The position numbers and the translations under genes were made by a program. From Sphingomonas soli NBRC 100801 (GTDB lineage: Bacteria; Pseudomonadota; Alphaproteobacteria; Sphingomonadales; Sphingomonadaceae): a stretch of 64,000 nt of DNA. The DNA is taken from positions 62,001 to 126,000 of the forward strand of contig NZ_BCTZ01000015.1 of the NCBI RefSeq assembly GCF_001591025.1, written 5' to 3'. Shown in pieces: positions 26,517-34,835 of this stretch; the stretch's first letter is position 1; every line of letters starts with the position of its first letter. The notes below the pieces were generated by a model that did no database searches, was not told the DNA's origin, and saw only the letters and a list, made by a program, of their open reading frames with translations.

Positions 26517-27560
26517 ATGGACGCACGCAAGCTGATCCTGCTCTTCGGAGCGCTGGTAATCGCCGGCATCACCGCGTTCATGGCGCGCAACATCCTTGTG
26601 GGCGCCCCTACCCCGATCGCCGGCGCGGCACCGGTGAACGGCGTGGCTCCCGAAAACACCACCGAAGTGCTGGTCGCCACGCGCGCGCTGCCGGTGGGCA
26701 CGATCATCGACAATGAAGCGATCAAATTTGTCGCCTGGCCCAAGGAGCTGGTCGAAGGCGCCTATTTCATCAAGGGTCAGGGCGATCCGAAGCTTCAGGG
26801 CACCGTCGTCCGTTTCGCGATTCCTGCCGGTCAACCGATCACCCAGGGCGCATTGGTGAAGCCCGGCGACCGCGGCTTCCTGGCCGCGGCGCTCGGCCCG
26901 GGCATGCGCGCCGTGACCGTTCCGGTTTCCTCGCAGACGGCCGTCGCAGGCTTCGTCTTCCCGGGTGACCGCATCGATCTGGTGCTGACCCAGTCGGTTT
27001 CGGGCGGCGGCGATGGCCCCCCGCTCAAGGCATCGGAGACCATCCTGCGCAATCTGCGCGTGCTCGCCACGGATCAGCGCACCGACAAGAACACCGACGA
27101 GCATGGCAATACCATCGTCACGAACTATTCGACCGTCACCGTCGAAGCGACGCCCAAGATCGCGGAGAAGATCGCCGTCGCCCAGACCGTTGGCAGCCTG
27201 TCATTGTCGCTGCGTTCGATCGCCGACAATCAGGGCGAACTCGAAGAGGCAATCGCCAATGGCGACGTCAAGGTGCCCGACGGCACCGATCCAAAAGCGG
27301 AAAAGGCCATGCTGGCACGCGTGGCAGCCCGCCCGCAGGAAGGCGGCTCGACCTTCGCCACCGGCGCTGACGTCTCGCGCTTCCAGCGCAGCTCGGTGCC
27401 CGGCAAGCCCAAGGAAGGCAGTGGCGGCATGAACGGCGCCCCTCCGGCGTCCGGGGGGCCGGCATTTCCTGGGGGAGCCGCACAAGCGCCCACCGGACCG
27501 GTGGTGACAATTACTCGCGGCAACAGCGTCACCGTTGTTCCGCTCGGGGGGAAGAACTGA
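26517..27560 (+). CDS. cpaB: Pilus assembly protein CpaB/RcpC
   Basis: 347 residues. One N-terminal membrane helix (residues 5-25), then an SAF/AFP-like domain (VLVATRALPVGTIID, about 50-110) and the CpaB core (PVSSQTAVAGFVFPGDRIDLVLTQ, near 140-165). The C-terminus from about 285 is a low-complexity Gly/Pro/Ala linker ending VVTITRGNSVTVVPLGGKN. CpaB spans the periplasm and is thought to work with the secretin. It lies between cpaA (56 nt) and cpaC (1 nt gap). Confidence 0.92.
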   Translation: MDARKLILLFGALVIAGITAFMARNILVGAPTPIAGAAPVNGVAPENTTEVLVATRALPVGTIIDNEAIKFVAWPKELVEGAYFIKGQGDPKLQGTVVRFAIPAGQPITQGALVKPGDRGFLAAALGPGMRAVTVPVSSQTAVAGFVFPGDRIDLVLTQSVSGGGDGPPLKASETILRNLRVLATDQRTDKNTDEHGNTIVTNYSTVTVEATPKIAEKIAVAQTVGSLSLSLRSIADNQGELEEAIANGDVKVPDGTDPKAEKAMLARVAARPQEGGSTFATGADVSRFQRSSVPGKPKEGSGGMNGAPPASGGPAFPGGAAQAPTGPVVTITRGNSVTVVPLGGKN

Positions 27561-27561
27561 G

Positions 27562-29220
27562 ATGCGTATCCTGGCAAAGCCATTGGGCCTGCCGCTCGCG
27601 ATCCTCGCGGCCGCCGGTAGCCTGGGCGTAGCAGCGCCGGCCGCCGCGCAGACCATGCCGGGCGGCGCGGGCCTGAGCCTGCTCCAGCTCAACACCGGCC
27701 GTGGCCGCCTCGTCACGCTCGACGCGCCGATCACCAACGTGTTCGTCGCCAGCGATGTCATCGCCGACGTGCAGGTCCGCTCGCCCACCCAGATCTATGT
27801 CTTTGCCAAGGCGCCGGGCGAAACCAGCGTCCACGCCACCACGAAGACCGGCAAGGTCGTCTATGCGGCCACCGTCCGCGTGGGCAACAATATCGATTCG
27901 ATCGATTCGATGCTGCGCCTGGCGATGCCCGATGCGCAGATCGTCGCGACCCCGATGAACGGCATGGTGCTGCTGACGGGCACGGTGAGCGCCCCTGCGG
28001 ACGCCGCCGAGGCCGAGCGCCTGGTCGGCGCGTTCGTCGGCAAGGAAACCCAGATCATCAGCCGCCTCAAGACGGCCACGCCGCTCCAGGTTAACCTGCA
28101 GGTGCGCTTCGCCGAAGTGAGCCGCAGCTTCGTAAAGGACGTCGGCGTCAATATGTTGACGCGCGACCAGACGAGCGGCTTCCAGTTCGGCGTCGCCTCG
28201 GGCAATCGTTCGCCCGGAACCATCGGCGCGCCGAATATTTCGAACCTGCCTGTGCTCGATGCTTCGTCGAAGTTCGGCTTCCCGGCTGGCACGATCAGCC
28301 TGCCCTTCGATCCGCAGCGCGGCGACTTCGTCTATCCGGGCACCGGATCGGCCTACACCTTCAACAAAGGCACGGCGAACACGGCGCTCGGGCTGGCGGG
28401 CAAGCTGCTGGGCCTCGACATTCTCGGCTCGCTCGATCTGGGCGAGCGGATCGGCCAGGTGACCACCCTCGCCAATCCGAACCTGACCGCGCTTTCGGGC
28501 GAGACCGGCACCTTCCTGGCAGGCGGCGAGATTCCGCTGCTGATCAGCCAGGGGCTGGGTGCCGTCTCGGTCGAGTATAAGCAATATGGCGTCAGCCTGG
28601 CCTATACGCCCACCGTGCTTGCGGACGGGCGTATCTCGCTGCGCGTGAAACCCGAGGTTTCCTCGCTTTCCGCCGCCGGCGCGGTGACGATGCCCAACGG
28701 CACGACCGTCCCGGCGCTCACCACGCGCCGCGCAGAGACCACGATCGAGCTGGGATCGGGCGAGAGCATGATGATCGCCGGCCTGCTTTCGAACACGCAC
28801 AACAATGTGATCGATAAGGCTCCGGGGCTTGGCGACGTGCCGATCCTGGGCACGCTGTTCCGCTCGAACAGCTTTCAGCGCAACGAAACCGAGCTCGTGA
28901 TCGTGATCACGCCGTATCTGGTGAAGCCGGTCAACGCGAACCAGATCGTCCTGCCTACCGACGGGTATAAGGCGCCGGACGACTTCCAGCGTATCTTCGG
29001 CGGCCAGTTGAGCGGCAGCACGCCCGCCGATCGGCCCAAGCCGGCAATGGCGAACCCGAGCGGCCAGCCCTCGGTCGGCGCGATGGTGCCCGCCCCGGTA
29101 ACGCCTGCTCCCGCCCCCGTCCCGCAAAAGCAGGAACGTCCAGCGAAGGCGGAACCGAAAAAGCCGTCCAAGAGCACCAAGAAGACGGGTGCGTCCGCCG
29201 CTCCCGGATTCGGATTCTGA
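27562..29220 (+). CDS. cpaC: Tad pilus secretin CpaC/RcpA
   Basis: 552 residues from the ATG at 27562, starting with a signal peptide that ends APAAAQ near 30. The N-domain (residues 40-110) and a BON-like segment (150-200) precede the secretin domain, recognisable from QVNLQVRFAEVSR (about 180), the VTTLANPNLTALSGE strand and ELVIVITPYLVKPV near 460. It forms the outer-membrane ring through which the pilus exits. The last 60 residues are Pro/Lys-rich and probably periplasmic or exposed. Follows cpaB immediately. Confidence 0.93.
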   Translation: MRILAKPLGLPLAILAAAGSLGVAAPAAAQTMPGGAGLSLLQLNTGRGRLVTLDAPITNVFVASDVIADVQVRSPTQIYVFAKAPGETSVHATTKTGKVVYAATVRVGNNIDSIDSMLRLAMPDAQIVATPMNGMVLLTGTVSAPADAAEAERLVGAFVGKETQIISRLKTATPLQVNLQVRFAEVSRSFVKDVGVNMLTRDQTSGFQFGVASGNRSPGTIGAPNISNLPVLDASSKFGFPAGTISLPFDPQRGDFVYPGTGSAYTFNKGTANTALGLAGKLLGLDILGSLDLGERIGQVTTLANPNLTALSGETGTFLAGGEIPLLISQGLGAVSVEYKQYGVSLAYTPTVLADGRISLRVKPEVSSLSAAGAVTMPNGTTVPALTTRRAETTIELGSGESMMIAGLLSNTHNNVIDKAPGLGDVPILGTLFRSNSFQRNETELVIVITPYLVKPVNANQIVLPTDGYKAPDDFQRIFGGQLSGSTPADRPKPAMANPSGQPSVGAMVPAPVTPAPAPVPQKQERPAKAEPKKPSKSTKKTGASAAPGFGF

Positions 29221-29242
29221 TATGCCTCTCAGGAGATTCGCA

Positions 29243-29878
29243 ATGTCCGCGCGCTTCACTCCCCTGCTCCTGGCGCCCGCGCTGCTGCTCAGCGCCTGTG
29301 GGAGCTATAATGGCGGGGTCGAATCGGTTCACCAGCCGGTCGTCCAGCGCAACGACTATGTGCTCGACCTGCAGACGCAGGGCTATGGCCTGGCGCCCGG
29401 CGAAAGCCGGCGGCTCGCCGGATGGATGGATTCGATGCGGCTCGGCTATGGCGACCGCGTCTCGATCGACGATGGCGCGGATGGCTCGACCGGCCGCGAC
29501 GAAGTGGCTGCTCAGGCGAACCGCTATGGCCTGCTGCTCGATGCCAAGGCTCCGGTGACCGTGGGCCAGGTGGCGCCGGGCACGGTTCGTGTGGTGGTGA
29601 CCCGGATGACTGCGAGCATCCCCGGCTGCCCCGACAAGTCACGCGAATATCAGCCCGATTTTTCGGCCAGCACCTCATCCAATTATGGCTGCGCGGTCAA
29701 TTCCAACCTGGCGGTGATGGTCGCCGATCCGGCCGATCTGGTGCGCGGCGTGCCCGGCTCGCCGACGAGCGACCCCGCCACCGGCACCCGCGCGGTCAAG
29801 GCGCTTCGCGATGCCGTTCCCACCGGCGGCGGCGGCACGGTCGTGAAGTCCGAAAGCTCGAAGGGTGGTGGCAAGTGA
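29243..29878 (+). CDS. cpaD: Pilus assembly lipoprotein CpaD/RcpB-like
   Basis: 211 residues from the ATG at 29243, chosen because AGGAGA lies six bases upstream; an ATG at 29222 would add seven residues. The lipobox LLLSAC ends the signal sequence. The NDYVLDLQTQGYGLAPGESRRLAGW stretch and the late conserved SSNYGCAVNSNLAVMVADPADLV are typical of CpaD. It sits in the outer membrane and helps secretin assembly. The C-terminal 40 residues are glycine-rich linker. It overlaps cpaE by four bases (GTGA). Confidence 0.9.
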   Translation: MSARFTPLLLAPALLLSACGSYNGGVESVHQPVVQRNDYVLDLQTQGYGLAPGESRRLAGWMDSMRLGYGDRVSIDDGADGSTGRDEVAAQANRYGLLLDAKAPVTVGQVAPGTVRVVVTRMTASIPGCPDKSREYQPDFSASTSSNYGCAVNSNLAVMVADPADLVRGVPGSPTSDPATGTRAVKALRDAVPTGGGGTVVKSESSKGGGK

Positions 29879-31146
29879 ACGCTCCCTTCAACCCCGCGCG
29901 GGCTGCGCATCGTGAGCCATTTGCGGCCTTTGTCTGCGACGAAGGCACGGCGGAGGCGCTGCGGCCGATCGCGGTCGAGCTCGGCTGGTCGCCGGAAAAG
30001 GTCAACAAGGGCGGCCTGCGCAACGCGGTCCAGTCGCTTTCGGTCTCGGCAAGCCCGCAGATCCTGTTCGTCGATCTTTCCGAATCGGGCGATCCGCTCA
30101 ACGATATCAATGCGCTTGCAGAGGTCTGCGAGCCGGGCACGATCGTCATCGCGTCGGGCCAAGTCAACGATGTGCGCCTGTATCGCGATCTGGTGGCCAG
30201 CGGAATCCACGATTACCTGCTAAAACCGCTCAATCCAGATGCGTTGCGCGACACCTTCGCCCAAGCCCAGTCAGCGTTGAATGCCCCCAAGCTGACCGAA
30301 ACCGCCAGCGACCGCCCGCATTGCGCGGTAGCCGTCATCGGTACGCGCGGCGGGGCGGGCGCCTCCACGATCGCTACGTCGCTAGCCTGGCTGCTCAGCG
30401 AGAAGCATGGCCGAACAGCCGCGCTGCTCGATCTCGATGTGCATTTCGGCACGGGCGCGCTCGCGCTGGACCTTGAGCCAGGGCGCGGCCTGACCGACGC
30501 GATCGAGAATCCGAGCCGCATCGATGGGCTGTTCATCGAGCGTGCCATGGTGAAGGCCTCGGATCGACTTTCGGTGCTTTCCGCCGAGGCGCCTATCCAT
30601 TCGCCTGTGATGACCGATGGCGCGGCATTCTATCAGCTCCAGGAGGAAATCCGCGGCGCTTTCGAATCGACCGTGATCGATTTGCCGCGCGGGATGCTGG
30701 TGAATCACCCGCACCTGATTACCGATGTGCAGATCGCCGTACTCGTCACAGAACTGACTCTGGCTGCCGCGCGCGACGCGATCCGCATCCTGAGCTGGTT
30801 CAAGTCGAACGCTCCGCAAACCCAGGTGATCGTGGTCGGCAACCGCGCCCAGCCAGCTGCAATGATGGAGATCAGCCGCAAGGATTTCGAAGGATCGATC
30901 GAGCGCAAGATCGATATCCTGATCCCGTTCGAGCAGAAACTTGCAGCGCAGGCGGCCAAACTCGGCAAGCCGCTGGCCGAAGTCGCCAAGGGCAGCAAGA
31001 GCTTCGCGCCGCTGTTCGATCTGGCCCAGCGCATCATCACGATCACCGATTCGGGCGAGCGCGACGACAAGGCAGCCAAGGCCGCGAAGGGCGATTCGCT
31101 GATGAGCAAATTCAAGCTGAAGCTCGCCTCGAAGGCAAAGAAGTAA
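29875..31146 (+). CDS. cpaE: Pilus assembly/localisation ATPase CpaE/TadZ
   Basis: 423 residues from a GTG at 29875 that overlaps the cpaD stop. An atypical receiver domain covers about 1-125 (FVCDEG near the start, HDYLLKPLNP near 108-117), followed by a MinD/ParA-like ATPase domain with a deviant Walker A (GTRGGAGAST, about 143-152) and LLDLDVHFGTGA. TadZ proteins place the pilus machine at a cell pole. This one has a lysine-rich tail. Between its stop and tadB there are only 54 bp, where cpaF normally lies. Confidence 0.9.
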   Translation: MNAPFNPARAAHREPFAAFVCDEGTAEALRPIAVELGWSPEKVNKGGLRNAVQSLSVSASPQILFVDLSESGDPLNDINALAEVCEPGTIVIASGQVNDVRLYRDLVASGIHDYLLKPLNPDALRDTFAQAQSALNAPKLTETASDRPHCAVAVIGTRGGAGASTIATSLAWLLSEKHGRTAALLDLDVHFGTGALALDLEPGRGLTDAIENPSRIDGLFIERAMVKASDRLSVLSAEAPIHSPVMTDGAAFYQLQEEIRGAFESTVIDLPRGMLVNHPHLITDVQIAVLVTELTLAAARDAIRILSWFKSNAPQTQVIVVGNRAQPAAMMEISRKDFEGSIERKIDILIPFEQKLAAQAAKLGKPLAEVAKGSKSFAPLFDLAQRIITITDSGERDDKAAKAAKGDSLMSKFKLKLASKAKK

Positions 31147-31200
31147 CCACTTCGCGCTTAAGGTGCGTAGCATTGTGATGGTTCGGGAGGCTCGCGCGGC

Positions 31201-32178
31201 ATGGAATTAATGCCCGTATTGATGGTCGGTGGGGGCGCCATGGCGGTGCTCGTGCTGATGATGCTCGCCCTTTCCGGCCCATCGGCCGAACGCGCGAGCT
31301 CGCGTCGCCTCTCTGGTATCAAGGATCGCAACGTCGTCAGCGCCACCGGCGCCAACGCGATGGAAACCCAATTGCGCCGCGTCACCCGCGGCTCAAGCCG
31401 CGCGGATATCAACGCCGCACGGCTCCTGCCAAATCCGGCGCAGCTGCAAAAGCGGCTTAACATGACCGGCAAGGATTGGACGCTCAGCCAATATATGATG
31501 GCAACCGCCGGGCTCACGGTGTTCGTCGGCGCGCTATTGCTGCTTCAGGGCGCGCCGCCATGGCTGGCGCTCGCACTTGCCTTGTTCGTAGGGATGGGCG
31601 CGCCGCACAAGATAGTGGGCTTCCTCATCAAGCGCCGTGTTGCCCAGTTCACCGCCAAATTCCCCGATGCGATCGAACTGCTCGTGCGCGGGCTGCGCTC
31701 GGGTCTGCCGATCACCGAGACGATGGGTGTGGTCGGCGCCGAAGTGGACGGCCCGGTCGGCGAGGAATTCCGCGCGATCGCCGACAAGATGAAGATCGGC
31801 CGCACGCTCGACGCCGCGCTTCAGGAAACCGCGGACCGCCTCGGCACCCCCGAGTTTCAGTTCTTCACCATCACTATCGCCATCCAGCGCGAGACCGGCG
31901 GCAACCTCGCGGAAACGCTGGCAAACTTGGCAGACGTGCTCCGCAAGCGCAGCCAGATGAAGCTCAAGATCAAGGCAATGTCTTCGGAATCCAAGGCATC
32001 CGCTCTGATCGTGGGCGCGCTCCCCTTCATCGTGTTCGGCCTCGTCTGGTTCATCAACAACAATTACATGATGAACTTCTTCCAGGACGACCGCCTGATG
32101 GTCGCTGGCGGCGGCGGGCTGGTATGGATGGCGATCGGCGCCTGGATCATGGCCAAGATGGTCAATTTCGAGATCTGA
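31201..32178 (+). CDS. tadB: Tad inner-membrane platform protein TadB (GspF family)
   Basis: 325 residues; membrane helices at the N-terminus and near 100-130, a T2SSF domain (residues about 150-275) with PDAIELLVRGLRSGLPITE and the conserved ETGGNLAETLANLADVLRKR, and two closing helices. It anchors pilus assembly in the inner membrane with TadC. A GGGAGG sits 12 bases upstream of the ATG. It follows cpaE directly, with no cpaF in between. Confidence 0.92.
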   Translation: MELMPVLMVGGGAMAVLVLMMLALSGPSAERASSRRLSGIKDRNVVSATGANAMETQLRRVTRGSSRADINAARLLPNPAQLQKRLNMTGKDWTLSQYMMATAGLTVFVGALLLLQGAPPWLALALALFVGMGAPHKIVGFLIKRRVAQFTAKFPDAIELLVRGLRSGLPITETMGVVGAEVDGPVGEEFRAIADKMKIGRTLDAALQETADRLGTPEFQFFTITIAIQRETGGNLAETLANLADVLRKRSQMKLKIKAMSSESKASALIVGALPFIVFGLVWFINNNYMMNFFQDDRLMVAGGGGLVWMAIGAWIMAKMVNFEI

Positions 32179-32182
32179 TGCG

Positions 32183-33172
32183 ATGACACCTGCACAAGGC
32201 CCCACGGTGCTCGGCATCGACGTTCTCTGGGTCGCGACCCTGCTCGCCGCAGTCGCAGCCGCGGCGACGTTCTTCGCCATCTACACCGCCACTACGGTGC
32301 GCGATCCGATGCGCGGCCGCGTCAAGGCGCTGCAGGAGCGCCGCGAGCAATTGAAGGCGGGCATCACCGCCTCAACCAAGCGCCGCGCCAAGCTGGTTCA
32401 GAAGACCGACACGACCGACAGGATCCGGGCGTTGCTTTCCAGCATGAAGGTGCTGCAGGAAAGCCAGGTCAAAATGGCGCAGCTGAAGCTCGCCCAGGCG
32501 GGCATCCGCCGCAAGGAATGGGCCGTCGGCGTGATCTTTGGCCGGCTCGTTCTGCCGATCGTGATCGGCGGGCCGATGCTCTACGCCGTCTATGGCACGT
32601 CGATGGTGGCCGACTGGAGCCCGCTCAAGGCCTATGGCCTGGTCGCTGCGACCTTCATCCTGAGCTACAAGGCGCCCGATATCTATCTGAAGAACAAGAT
32701 CACCAAGCGCAGCCACGCGATCCGCAAGGGCCTCCCCGACGCGCTCGACCTGCTGGTGATCTGTGCCGAAGCGGGACTCACCGTCGATGCAGCTTTTGCC
32801 CGCGTCTCCAAGGAACTGGGCAAGGCTTATCCCGAACTGGGCGAGGAATTCTCGCTCACCGCAATCGAGCTGGGTTTCCTGACCGACCGTCGGCAAGCGT
32901 TCGAGAATCTGGCGAACCGGATCGATCTCGACGCGATCCGGGGCGTCGTTACCACTATGATCCAAACCGAGAAATACGGCACGCCGCTGGCATCGGCGCT
33001 GCGCGTCCTCTCCGGCGAGTTTCGCAACGAGCGCATGATGCGCGCCGAGGAAAAGGCCGCGCGCCTGCCCGCGATCATGACGATTCCGCTGATCCTGTTC
33101 ATCCTGCCGGTGCTGTTTATCGTGATCTTGGGGCCTGCGGCCTGCTCGATCAACGACGCGCTGATGACCTAA
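32183..33172 (+). CDS. tadC: Tad inner-membrane platform protein TadC (GspF family)
   Basis: 329 residues with the same two-domain membrane layout as TadB: an N-terminal helix, a basic stretch, paired helices near 110-165, the T2SSF domain with LPDALDLLVICAEAGLTVDAAF and the ETEKYG-like TMIQTEKYGTPLASALR block, and two C-terminal helices. It is the partner of TadB, 4 nt downstream. This ends the recognisable pilus genes; two unknown paralogues follow. Confidence 0.92.
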   Translation: MTPAQGPTVLGIDVLWVATLLAAVAAAATFFAIYTATTVRDPMRGRVKALQERREQLKAGITASTKRRAKLVQKTDTTDRIRALLSSMKVLQESQVKMAQLKLAQAGIRRKEWAVGVIFGRLVLPIVIGGPMLYAVYGTSMVADWSPLKAYGLVAATFILSYKAPDIYLKNKITKRSHAIRKGLPDALDLLVICAEAGLTVDAAFARVSKELGKAYPELGEEFSLTAIELGFLTDRRQAFENLANRIDLDAIRGVVTTMIQTEKYGTPLASALRVLSGEFRNERMMRAEEKAARLPAIMTIPLILFILPVLFIVILGPAACSINDALMT

Positions 33173-33251
33173 ATCACGCGTTAATCATTACGGTAGCGTC
33201 CGGCCTCTTCGCGCGGTACCTTCCCTCGCAACAACCGGGGGAGGTCGTACG

Positions 33252-33803
33252 ATGCAGGATTTGCCGTTCCAGACGCTGACGCAGTTTTCGGCGCTAGGTC
33301 TCACGCTGATTGGTGGTTGGTTCCTGGGGCTCGCAAGCACTTCGGGCGGCCGCAAATGGCGTGACCGCTACTACGACGAAGAGCTCAACAATGTCGGCTA
33401 TCGCGACCGCGCCGAATCGGACCTGCGCGACGCCGCGCGCCGAATCCGCGATCTGGAAGCCGAAAACGCCAAGCTGCGCGCAGCGGCCCCTGCGCATGAT
33501 GCCGGGCACTCGACCGCTGCGGTGGCCGGGGCCGCCGTCGCCGGTGCTGCTGCAGGCGCTGCCGCGACGCATGCGGCGCACGAGCACCATGACAACCACG
33601 CGGCACCCGCCGCCCACGATCATCATGACGATCACGCCGCACATGCGGCACCCGCCGCGCACGCCGAACCGGCCCATGCAGCGCATAACGACCATGGGCA
33701 CGGCCATGGCGACGACCATGGCCACGGTCATGACGATCACGCGCCCGCCACGCACGATTCGCACGGGGATCATCACGCCCCGGCGGACGCGCACCATCAC
33801 TAA
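33252..33803 (+). CDS. Unknown membrane-anchored protein with a histidine-rich tail (paralogue A)
   Basis: 183 residues preceded by GGGGGAGG nine bases upstream of the ATG. The first 45 residues hold a membrane helix with GGWFLGLA followed by a KWRDRYYDEE patch, nearly the same as in the next gene. A helical, probably coiled-coil stretch (residues 50-80, ESDLRDAARRIRDLEAENAKL) follows, then an Ala-rich stretch and a tail that carries 29 histidines among Asp, Gly and Ala from about residue 82 to the end. The tail could bind zinc, nickel or copper. I do not recognise the family. It lies 79 nt after tadC and 11 nt before paralogue B. Confidence 0.75.
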   Translation: MQDLPFQTLTQFSALGLTLIGGWFLGLASTSGGRKWRDRYYDEELNNVGYRDRAESDLRDAARRIRDLEAENAKLRAAAPAHDAGHSTAAVAGAAVAGAAAGAAATHAAHEHHDNHAAPAAHDHHDDHAAHAAPAAHAEPAHAAHNDHGHGHGDDHGHGHDDHAPATHDSHGDHHAPADAHHH

Positions 33804-33814
33804 GGCCACGGCGC

Positions 33815-34327
33815 GTGGCTCTGCCTTATGAGACGCTGACGCAGTTCGCCGGGCTGGGGCTGACCCTACTCGGCGGCTGGTTCCTGGGCCTCGCGACGGC
33901 CCCGGGCGGCGGTAAATGGCGTGATCGCTACCATGACGAAGAAGCAGAGCATGCGCGCTACCGCGATCAGGCAAATGAAGAGCTTCGCGCCAAGACCAAG
34001 CGGATCCGCGAGCTGGAAGCGCTGACCAAAGGCGCTACGGCGGCTGCCGCTGGAGCCGCCACGGGCACCGCATGGCGCGGCTGGTTTGGATGGGGCCGCG
34101 ACAATCTGGCCCGCATCCGCAGCATCGACGAGGCCCGGGAAAAGCGGCTCAACGAGCTGGGCATCAAGACCTATCGCGAGATCGAGAAGATGACCGCCGA
34201 CGACGAATTGGCGCTCGAGCAGCGGCTGGGTCTGTCACACGGCACGATCGGGACCGAGGGCTGGCGCGAGCAGGCTGCGCTGCTTGGCGCGGGCAACGAA
34301 GACGAACACAGCCGCCGCTTCAGCTGA
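33815..34327 (+). CDS. Unknown membrane-anchored protein with a helix-hairpin-helix-like domain (paralogue B)
   Basis: 170 residues from a GTG at 33815. The first 45 residues repeat paralogue A: TLTQFAGLGLTLLGGWFLGLA, then KWRDRYHDEE. After a helical stretch (residues 45-70) and an Ala/Gly linker with two tryptophans, residues 95-155 resemble a Rad51/L21-type helix-hairpin-helix module (KRLNELGIKTYREIEKMTADD followed later by EGWREQAALL), a fold used for nucleic-acid or protein binding. No catalytic residues are seen. It is probably co-transcribed with paralogue A. Confidence 0.75.
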   Translation: MALPYETLTQFAGLGLTLLGGWFLGLATAPGGGKWRDRYHDEEAEHARYRDQANEELRAKTKRIRELEALTKGATAAAAGAATGTAWRGWFGWGRDNLARIRSIDEAREKRLNELGIKTYREIEKMTADDELALEQRLGLSHGTIGTEGWREQAALLGAGNEDEHSRRFS

Positions 34328-34835
34328 TCAGCATCGCCCGCTGATAGGTTTCTCGCACTTCCGAGATTGGCTGCCCCTCTACGATCAGCACCGCGTGATG
34401 GCGCAGGACCTCGTTCGCGCCCTGCCCCGCCCAGCTCCGCTCCGATGCAAGGTTGCGGCGGCTGGGTGCCAGCGGGCGGACCGCCACGCCGAACGGCGTA
34501 TCACCCGCCAGCGCATCGACCATCTCAGCCGTAAGCCGCGCGGGGACGTACCAATTGTCAGCTTCGGACAGCACTTGCTCGCCGCACATCAGCTGCACGC
34601 GGCGATAGGCAATCTGGTCGCCTTCGCCGACGCCAAGAACCACGGCATGAGTACCCGCCAACATGGCCTCCCGACGCGTAACCACGGCCCGGACCTTCGA
34701 TCCCGGGCTATGGCGATCGCACCAGGACTGGAGCACCGCAGTCGCGCTCGGATTGGCGAGGAGCGCGCGATCGAGCGCTTCGACCTCGGCGGCCTGCACG
34801 GTCCCGATCGCCACGATCGCCAGAAGCGGGTTCAT
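34320..34835 (-). CDS. Exported protein, possibly of the chorismate-lyase/UTRA fold
   Basis: 171 residues with a short signal peptide ending VQAAE near 16. ADNWYVPARLTAEM followed by DTPFGVAVRPLAPSRR and then VLRHHAVLIVEGQPISEVRETY resembles, loosely, the beta-sheet core of chorismate pyruvate-lyases and UTRA ligand domains. A ubiquinone-synthesis lyase would be cytoplasmic, so a signal peptide argues against that role. Function is open. Its ATG overlaps the ppdK stop by four bases, so it is co-translated with ppdK. Its 3' end overlaps the end of paralogue B by 8 nt on the opposite strand. Confidence 0.6.
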   Translation of the reverse strand: MNPLLAIVAIGTVQAAEVEALDRALLANPSATAVLQSWCDRHSPGSKVRAVVTRREAMLAGTHAVVLGVGEGDQIAYRRVQLMCGEQVLSEADNWYVPARLTAEMVDALAGDTPFGVAVRPLAPSRRNLASERSWAGQGANEVLRHHAVLIVEGQPISEVRETYQRAMLIS

